Assembly: GCA_937960625.1 (NCBI GenBank)
Contig: CALGPD010000014.1
Span: 1-12,276, forward strand
Length of the DNA: 12,276 bases
From: an uncultured Spirochaetia bacterium
GTDB lineage: Bacteria; Spirochaetota; CALGPD01
Direction of reading: 5' to 3'
The translations under genes were made by a program, and so were the position numbers. Of the stretch, positions 6,988 to 12,276 are shown one piece after another. Within the stretch, counting starts at the first letter, position 1. Each line of letters opens with the position of its first letter. The notes under the pieces are model-generated. The model saw only the letters and a list, made by a program, of their open reading frames with translations. It had not been told where the DNA came from and ran no database searches.

Positions 6988-7020
6988 ACATCTCATTTGA
7001 ATAAAAAATAAACAAAAATA

Positions 7021-7050
7021 TTGAATATATGTTAAATACCGGTGTATTAT
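7021..7050 (+). promoter_or_regulatory. Possible sigma-70 type promoter of the small secreted protein
   Basis: TTGAAT (7021-7026) and TATTAT (7045-7050) are 18 nt apart, about 40 nt before the coding start and downstream of the preceding terminator, so the gene needs its own promoter near here. Confidence 0.4.
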
Positions 7051-7088
7051 TATTTTATACTCATTAGAAAATTATTAGGAGAACTTTA

Positions 7089-7544
7089 ATGAAAAAAATT
7101 GTAATTTCTATTCTTTTAGTTATTACTTTAACGCCTGTTTTTTCGCAAAGGGTCGAAGATGAAAATACACATGAAAGGCGTTATAGAGCGCTGGGCATTG
7201 CTAATTACGCAATGGCATATATGACATATATTTCGATAGGTGTGTTAGGCGATGCTTATGCAAACAGAACGTATAAACCTAATCAACTCGTTGTTTATGC
7301 GGGTAAAATAATATCTATACTCAGGTTAACTATAACAGCAGGAGAAAAATTAATCCGTAATGGAGATATTGAGCATGAAAATTTAAAACTTGCAAAGGGG
7401 ATACTAAAAGCGTATAAGCTTATGCGCACCCAGACCCGTTTTTTAATCAAGTTTGCCCGTACAGGCAATAGGCAAAACGCGGTAAAGTTTGATGAATATA
7501 GAAAAAAAGCCTGGAATATTATCTCCAAACTTGAAGGCAAGTAA
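7089..7544 (+). CDS. Small secreted protein, function unknown
   Basis: The protein has 151 residues. AGGAGA at 7077-7082 lies 7 nt (from AGGAG) before the ATG, a strong ribosome site. Residues 1-19 form a type I signal peptide (MKK, then a hydrophobic stretch ending in PVFS before Gln20). The mature protein is about 132 residues, strongly basic and predicted by eye to be mostly helical: an Ala/Tyr/Met-rich segment (34-60) and two amphipathic Lys/Arg-rich stretches (70-122 and 129-149). It has no cysteine, no lipobox and no motif I recognise. It sits between a terminator and the convergent kinase operon, so it is probably transcribed alone. It should be periplasmic or released. The family is unknown to me. 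Confidence 0.8.
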   Translation: MKKIVISILLVITLTPVFSQRVEDENTHERRYRALGIANYAMAYMTYISIGVLGDAYANRTYKPNQLVVYAGKIISILRLTITAGEKLIRNGDIEHENLKLAKGILKAYKLMRTQTRFLIKFARTGNRQNAVKFDEYRKKAWNIISKLEGK

Positions 7545-7579
7545 CGGCTAGTATAACAATCATTGATATAACTATTATT

Positions 7580-9232
7580 CTAATTTTTGCTTTTTTCAAA
7601 TACTTTGGAAAGAATACCATATAATTCTTTATAGTTAAACGGTTTTCCAAGATATTCATCAAAACCAAGGTTTAAGAATTTATCTTTATCATCATGCAGT
7701 GCAAATGCTGTTAAGGCAATTACCGGAATATTATTATTTATTTCTTTTATTCGTTTCATGCATTCAACACCGTCCATTTCCGGTATTTGAATATCTAATA
7801 ATATTACGTCATAGTCATTGTTCCGCTTAAATTCATTTAATAATTTTAATCCGTCAAAATATCCTTTTATTTTGCCAGCTCCGATAGCATTCAGACTGCT
7901 TTCTATTAAATTATAGCTGATTAAATCATCGTCCGCAAATAATACTTTACACTCTTTTAGTTTATACCCTTTGGGTTCATTTTTCTTTAGAATAATAAAA
8001 TCTGAAATATATTCCATTTTTGGAAGTTCAAAGAAAAACACGCTTCCTTTATTGAGTTTACTTTCCAATCCAATTTTACCGTCAAGTTCATTAATCATAC
8101 GTTTGACTACACTTAATCCAAGCCCAACTCCCTGATAACTTCTTAAAGTGAGTCTATTATCTACCTGAGTAAAAACATCGAATACCTCATCAAACTTTTC
8201 TTTTGGAATTCCTATTCCAGTATCCTTAACTTCAAAATAGTATTTATTTTCATCCTCTTTTATAACAACTTCAATTAATCCGTTCCTGGTGAATTTTAAA
8301 GCATTTCCTATTAAATTAAACAAGATCTGTTGCAATCTGAACTGATCACAATAAAATGTTTCATTTCCAATGATTTTTACTGAGGTTTTATTTTCGTTGG
8401 TTTTAATTCTATCGCTCAATAATATAAATATATCATTAATCATTGAGCGTACATTGAATTCTTTAAATACAATTTTTTGTTTTTTACCTGATTCTAACCT
8501 TGATAGAGCTAATAAATTGTTTAATAATTCGTTTAATCTATGCGAAGATTTACTAACAAGAGTTATATACTTCAATTGCTTCTCAAGGTTGATACTGGTT
8601 TTTTCACTAGTCAGGTTTTTTAAAATCAAATCGGAAAATCCTATAATTCCTGATAAAGGAGTTTTTATTTCGTGTGACATTATTGCTAGAAACTCTTCTT
8701 TAAGCTTAGTTGCTGCTTCAGCTTTTTCAACGGCAGATTCAAGTTGTTTATTAACCTGTTCCAGTTTTTTTTCTGTATTCTTTTGGTTTGTAATATCAAC
8801 TCCCATTTCCAAAACAAGCGGAGATCCATCGTTATCAAGAAAGTAGTTATCGTATATTTTAAGGTGAGTCTGCCCATCATCGCTTGTCCATTCCCATTCC
8901 TGTAAAGTTTTAGTTTCAAATACTGTAAAAGTGGGGCATGGCTCACAGGGTTTTTTCCGTCCCTGGAGAGCTTCATAACAGGGGCGTCCTTTAGGATCAC
9001 CAAAAAGTTTATAAAATTTGCTATTGCCCCAGCGGATGGAATAATCCGGAGCTTGAAGATACACCCAAACGGGAATAGCTTCAAGAACTGCGAAAAGTCT
9101 TTTTCTTTCAAATTCCAGAGCTTTTTCAGTTTCCTTATTTCTAATTTCAAGTGCTGTTAATCTGTTAATTTTTTCCCGCATCTCATTTAGTTCTAATATA
9201 AGTTGTGCTTTAGTCTTTTTTTCATCTTTCAT
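7580..9232 (-). CDS. Hybrid histidine kinase: PAS (Cys-rich), HisKA, HATPase_c, receiver
   Basis: The protein has 550 residues and no membrane segment, so it is cytoplasmic. In order: a coiled coil (1-48); a PAS domain (about 45-150) with an unusual cysteine motif CYEALQGRKKPCEPCP (C85, C96, C99); a coiled coil (150-178); and a HisKA domain with phospho-acceptor H187 in MSHEIKTPLSG. The HATPase_c (about 295-405) has the N-box around N310, DTGIGI at 337-342 and GVGLGL at 368-373. The receiver (428-545) has acidic D434-D436, phospho-acceptor D480 (VILLDIQIPEMDG), T508 and K530. No HPt or DNA-binding output is present, so the phosphate likely passes to a separate protein. It follows the larger paralogous kinase gene by 34 nt and is probably its operon partner. 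The ribosome site is weak. Its receiver end is nearly identical at DNA level to that of the upstream kinase. Confidence 0.95.
   Translation of the reverse strand: MKDEKKTKAQLILELNEMREKINRLTALEIRNKETEKALEFERKRLFAVLEAIPVWVYLQAPDYSIRWGNSKFYKLFGDPKGRPCYEALQGRKKPCEPCPTFTVFETKTLQEWEWTSDDGQTHLKIYDNYFLDNDGSPLVLEMGVDITNQKNTEKKLEQVNKQLESAVEKAEAATKLKEEFLAIMSHEIKTPLSGIIGFSDLILKNLTSEKTSINLEKQLKYITLVSKSSHRLNELLNNLLALSRLESGKKQKIVFKEFNVRSMINDIFILLSDRIKTNENKTSVKIIGNETFYCDQFRLQQILFNLIGNALKFTRNGLIEVVIKEDENKYYFEVKDTGIGIPKEKFDEVFDVFTQVDNRLTLRSYQGVGLGLSVVKRMINELDGKIGLESKLNKGSVFFFELPKMEYISDFIILKKNEPKGYKLKECKVLFADDDLISYNLIESSLNAIGAGKIKGYFDGLKLLNEFKRNNDYDVILLDIQIPEMDGVECMKRIKEINNNIPVIALTAFALHDDKDKFLNLGFDEYLGKPFNYKELYGILSKVFEKSKN
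7619..7778. repeat. Direct repeat copy A shared by the two kinase genes
   Basis: This aligns without gaps to 9294-9453 with five mismatches in 160 positions (at 7699, 7715, 7744, 7763 and 7766), including an exact 80-base run at 7619-7698. It encodes the C-terminal part of the receiver domain. The flanking homologous sequence is clearly less similar. Confidence 0.9.
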
Positions 9233-9266
9233 TTAATAATCCATTAGAATTTTATTTGCAGGTTAA

Positions 9267-12200
9267 TTAATATAAAAATTCAACTAGGACTTTATATAAT
9301 TCTTTATAGTTAAACGGTTTTCCAAGATATTCATCAAAACCAAGGTTTAAGAATTTATCTTTATCATCATGCATTGCAAATGCTGTTAAAGCAATTACCG
9401 GAATATTATTATTTATTTTTTTTATTCGTTTCATGCACTCTACACCGTCCATTGCAGGCATTTGTATGTCAACAATAATTACGTTATAATCCTGATCATT
9501 TTTAAATTGATTTAATAATTTAATTCCGTCATAATATCCGTCTTTTTTTACTGCTCCGATAGCGCTCAGGCTGCTTTTCAATACATTATGGTTTATTAAA
9601 TCATCTTCCGCGAATAAAACTTTTAAATCCTGTATTATATAATTTGATTTTCTTTTCCGCGTATCCTTTTTTATAGATTTAACAGTTTCGGAAGCCGGAG
9701 CTTTTGGAATTTCAAAATAAAAAACGCTTCCAATATTTAGTTTGCTTTCAACCCCAATTTTACCACCAAGTTCATTTACCATTCTTTTAACAACGCTTAA
9801 GCCTAAACCAACTCCCTGATAATCGCGTAAGGTTGTTCTATTGTCCACCTGAGTAAATATATCGAAGATTTCATTAAATTTTTCTTTTGCAATTCCTATT
9901 CCAGTATCTTTGATTTCAAAATAATACTTTTCATCATCCTGTTTTATTTTAATTTTCACATTTCCGTTTTTAGTAAATTTAGTGGCATTGCCGATAAGGT
10001 TGAATAAAATTTGCTGCAGCCTGAATTGATCGCAACGGATTACATCCTGCATTTTTAGAATTACTGTAGTTTCTATGTTATTATTTTTTATTCTTTCATT
10101 CAATAATATGAAAATGTCATTAATCATTGCCCTGACATCGAATTCTTTATAATTAATTGCATGTTTCTTTCCTGCCTCAATGGTTGATAAAGCAAGAAGA
10201 TTATTTAATAATTCGTTGAGCCTGTGAGAAGCTTTACTAACAAAATTTATAAATTTGAGGTGTTTTTCATCAGCAGGGCTTTTTTGTTTTTTTTCCAGAT
10301 CACTCAGGATTAAATCTGTAAACCCAATAATACCGGATAACGGTGTGCGGATTTCGTGAGACATGATAGCGAGTAATTCCTGTTTAAGCTTATTCGCGGC
10401 TTCGGCTTTTTCAAGCGCTGTTTCCAATTGCCGGTTTACATCCTCAAGTTCAATTTTCGTGACTTCTAATTCTTCATAAGATGCTTCCAAACTTTCATAA
10501 GCATTTTGTTCGTTTTCAAGAGAAATCTCAAGCCCTCTTATTAACTCCTGGCGTTCCCTTTCCTGTTTTTTTCTTTCACGGATATCACGTGCAACGGACA
10601 GAATGTAATCTTCATTCATTATATTAAAAACAAGGGAATTTACTTCAAAAGGTATTTCCTCTCCGCTTTTTGATACATAATTTGTATACCATCTGAGATG
10701 GCCTTTTTTCAATAATTCCTTAATTTTTTCTTTGTATGCTTTTAACTGCTCTAATGAATATATATCCTTGGATGACATTCTCATAAACTCTTCTTTTGAA
10801 TAACCCAATAATTTGCACGCTACTTCATTAACTTCTAGAAATTTTGAAAATTTATTTTTTACAGGAATTTTATAGAAATACATTGCGTCATTCGCGTTGT
10901 TGAAAATCTCCCTGAATTTTTTCTCACTTTGTTTAATTAAAAATTCAGCTTGCTTTCTCGCTGTTATATCTCTCCATACAACGTGAATTAATTTATTTCC
11001 TTTTAGTTTAACTAAAGTAAGGGTAACTTCAACGGGAAATTCTTTCCCGCTTTTTTTCTTATGTATCCATTCAAACCGGATATTACCGTTTTTTATTGCA
11101 GTGTTTATTAATTTTTTTGCTTTTTCTATAGATTTTTGTCCATCCGGTTGAAATTCGGGGGAAAGATCCCACGGTGTTGACAATATTAACTCTTCTTTAC
11201 TATCCATTTCTAGAATTTTTACAGCCCGGATATTGCAGTCAAGATATTTTTCTTCATCCTGTATAAGCATTGGATCATTCGCGCTTTCAAATAATATCCG
11301 GTATCTTTCTTCACTTTCTTTTAAAGCTTCTTCGGTTTTCTTTTTTTCTGTTATATCTCTGACTACGGCCATAAACAAAGTTCTGTTTCCAATTTCAAAC
11401 ATATTTAAGGCTACATCTGTATATAAAATATTCCCCTTTGAAGTTGTATGTATCCATTCTATAGATTGAGGAATACCTTTTTTAGCATTCATAAATATTT
11501 TTTTAGCTTTTTCTTCGGAATTTTTACCGTCAGCTTGTTTTTCAGGAGACAGTTCCCATGGGGTTTTTCCAATAATATCCTGTTTATTTTTGTAATCAAA
11601 CATTTTTAACGCCATAGAATTGCAGTCAATATATTTATTTGATTCCAATATATATATTACGTCATTAGCCGTTTCAAATAAAGTCCTGTATTGTTCCTCA
11701 CTTTGTTTAAGTGCATTTTCCACTTTTTTTCTCTTTGTAATATCCCGCCAAGCAACGTGAATTATTTTTTTCCCTTTTATTATAATTGCAGTTAGAGTAA
11801 CTTCAACAGGGAATTCTTCTCCGCTTTTTTTCTTATATGTCCATTCAATCCTTGTGCTGCCTTTGGTTAATGCAATTTCTTTACATTTTTTTATTTGTTC
11901 AAGAGAATTTTTTCCATCCGGTTGGAACTCCGGTGAAATATCTAAAGGGCCTAATTTTAATAATTCTTCTTTGCTATCCATTTCAAGGATTTCTACTGCT
12001 CGTGAGTTGCAGTCGATAAATCTAAAATCATCGGCAATAAGCATTGGATCATTTGTATCCCGGAATAAAATACGGTAACGTTCTTCGCTTTCTTTTAGAG
12101 CTTGAAAAAGTAGAAGCATATTTAACGCATCCCCTATTTTTTCGCTGATTTCATTAAAAAGATTTATTTCTTCTTGAGTCCAAATTCTTTTATGAGAACA

Positions 12201-12276
12201 TTGATGAATTCCAAACTGCCATGGTTTTCCCGTTTTGGGATAAACAGCTTTAATTAAATTAGAGCAGATATAATAT
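9267..12276 (-). CDS. Hybrid histidine kinase, partial at N-terminus: GAF, four PAS, HisKA, HATPase_c, receiver
   Basis: The frame stays open to the right window edge, so the Met codon at 12119 is internal. The 52 codons upstream encode the end of a phytochrome-type GAF domain (GIHQCSHKRIWTQEEINLF). Numbering from 12119: PAS domains lie at about 11-130, 139-258, 270-388 and 399-515; the first and third are close copies. A coiled coil (516-578) leads to HisKA with phospho-acceptor H588 (MSHEIRTPLSG). HATPase_c follows (N711, DTGIGI 738-743, GVGLGL 769-774). The receiver (833-948) has E838-D840, phospho-acceptor D884 (VDIQMPAMDG) and K934. No membrane segment or HPt is visible in this part. The protein is a cytoplasmic multi-input sensor; the ligands of the GAF and PAS domains cannot be read from sequence. 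A second, paralogous kinase gene follows 34 nt downstream. Confidence 0.95.
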   Translation of the reverse strand, partial: YYICSNLIKAVYPKTGKPWQFGIHQCSHKRIWTQEEINLFNEISEKIGDALNMLLLFQALKESEERYRILFRDTNDPMLIADDFRFIDCNSRAVEILEMDSKEELLKLGPLDISPEFQPDGKNSLEQIKKCKEIALTKGSTRIEWTYKKKSGEEFPVEVTLTAIIIKGKKIIHVAWRDITKRKKVENALKQSEEQYRTLFETANDVIYILESNKYIDCNSMALKMFDYKNKQDIIGKTPWELSPEKQADGKNSEEKAKKIFMNAKKGIPQSIEWIHTTSKGNILYTDVALNMFEIGNRTLFMAVVRDITEKKKTEEALKESEERYRILFESANDPMLIQDEEKYLDCNIRAVKILEMDSKEELILSTPWDLSPEFQPDGQKSIEKAKKLINTAIKNGNIRFEWIHKKKSGKEFPVEVTLTLVKLKGNKLIHVVWRDITARKQAEFLIKQSEKKFREIFNNANDAMYFYKIPVKNKFSKFLEVNEVACKLLGYSKEEFMRMSSKDIYSLEQLKAYKEKIKELLKKGHLRWYTNYVSKSGEEIPFEVNSLVFNIMNEDYILSVARDIRERKKQERERQELIRGLEISLENEQNAYESLEASYEELEVTKIELEDVNRQLETALEKAEAANKLKQELLAIMSHEIRTPLSGIIGFTDLILSDLEKKQKSPADEKHLKFINFVSKASHRLNELLNNLLALSTIEAGKKHAINYKEFDVRAMINDIFILLNERIKNNNIETTVILKMQDVIRCDQFRLQQILFNLIGNATKFTKNGNVKIKIKQDDEKYYFEIKDTGIGIAKEKFNEIFDIFTQVDNRTTLRDYQGVGLGLSVVKRMVNELGGKIGVESKLNIGSVFYFEIPKAPASETVKSIKKDTRKRKSNYIIQDLKVLFAEDDLINHNVLKSSLSAIGAVKKDGYYDGIKLLNQFKNDQDYNVIIVDIQMPAMDGVECMKRIKKINNNIPVIALTAFAMHDDKDKFLNLGFDEYLGKPFNYKELYKVLVEFLY
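9294..9453. repeat. Direct repeat copy B shared by the two kinase genes
   Basis: Partner of 7619-7778, offset 1675 bp, 155 of 160 positions identical. It lies at the same place in the receiver domain of the longer kinase. Confidence 0.9.
10956..11312 (-). repeat. Internally duplicated PAS unit (third PAS, copy of the unit at about 11730-12089)
   Basis: The encoded PAS domain and the one at 11730-12089 match at about 78 of 121 residues by hand alignment. They share ILEMDSKEEL, SPEFQPDG, EFPVEVTLT and WRDIT. This points to an intragenic duplication. The second PAS, lying between them, is related but more divergent. Confidence 0.75.

Noticed and set aside
7550..7579. Imperfect palindrome (CAAT-C-ATTG core) between the secreted protein gene and the kinase operon, as a bidirectional terminator.
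   Set aside because: The stem is short, interrupted and A/T only, with no T-run next to it on either strand.
8370..9150. Long ORFs overlapping the shorter kinase gene in other frames (8370-8846 on +, 8686-9150 on -).
   Set aside because: The kinase frame carries an unbroken PAS, H-box and ATP-binding motif series; these ORFs are shadow frames.
7580..12276. The repeated kinase-like segments as a mobile element or transposon-derived repeat.
   Set aside because: The similarity follows domain boundaries of two functional paralogous kinases; there are no terminal inverted repeats, target duplications or transposase.

Overview
This is an AT-rich window (roughly 30% G+C by eye) from a bacterium that probably has a Gram-negative type envelope. 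It encodes a lipoprotein with a clean lipobox, a periplasmic-type lytic transglycosylase and a secreted protein. Several genes carry good Shine-Dalgarno sequences, which argues against a typical Bacteroidota even though the lipoprotein start (CSKDDGGG) looks Bacteroidota-like. A low-GC spirochaete or another uncultured lineage fits, but the sequence does not settle the phylum. I saw no tRNA, rRNA, CRISPR array, insertion sequence or phage gene.

Layout. On the left, + strand: the 3' end of a hybrid histidine kinase (1-725), then a receiver/HD-GYP protein of the RpfG type (791-2017). On the - strand follows a two-gene unit, read right to left: an SLT-family lytic transglycosylase (3420-5495, perhaps starting at a non-standard ATT at 5519) and, 2 nt after it, a radical SAM protein (2032-3417). 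A roughly 500-base divergent intergenic region (5530-6044) carries a textbook sigma-54 promoter and several inverted or repeated elements. It drives a lipoprotein gene (6045-6938) that ends in a strong intrinsic terminator. A small secreted protein of unknown function follows (7089-7544). The right third is a - strand tandem of two paralogous hybrid histidine kinases: 9267-12276, cut by the window edge, then 7580-9232.

How it fits together. Three hybrid kinases ending in receiver domains and one receiver-HD-GYP output protein make this a sensory block. The only visible output is an HD-GYP domain, so the likely readout is cyclic-di-nucleotide hydrolysis, with any HPt partner encoded elsewhere. 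The sensor modules are soluble (GAF, PAS, Cys-rich PAS) with no membrane segments, so the kinases should sense cytoplasmic signals. The middle of the window is envelope-related (transglycosylase, lipoprotein, secreted protein). Its most notable features are the sigma-54 promoter with possible activator sites, the likely ATT start of the transglycosylase lipoprotein, and a nearly identical 160-bp tract shared by the two kinase genes that suggests gene conversion.
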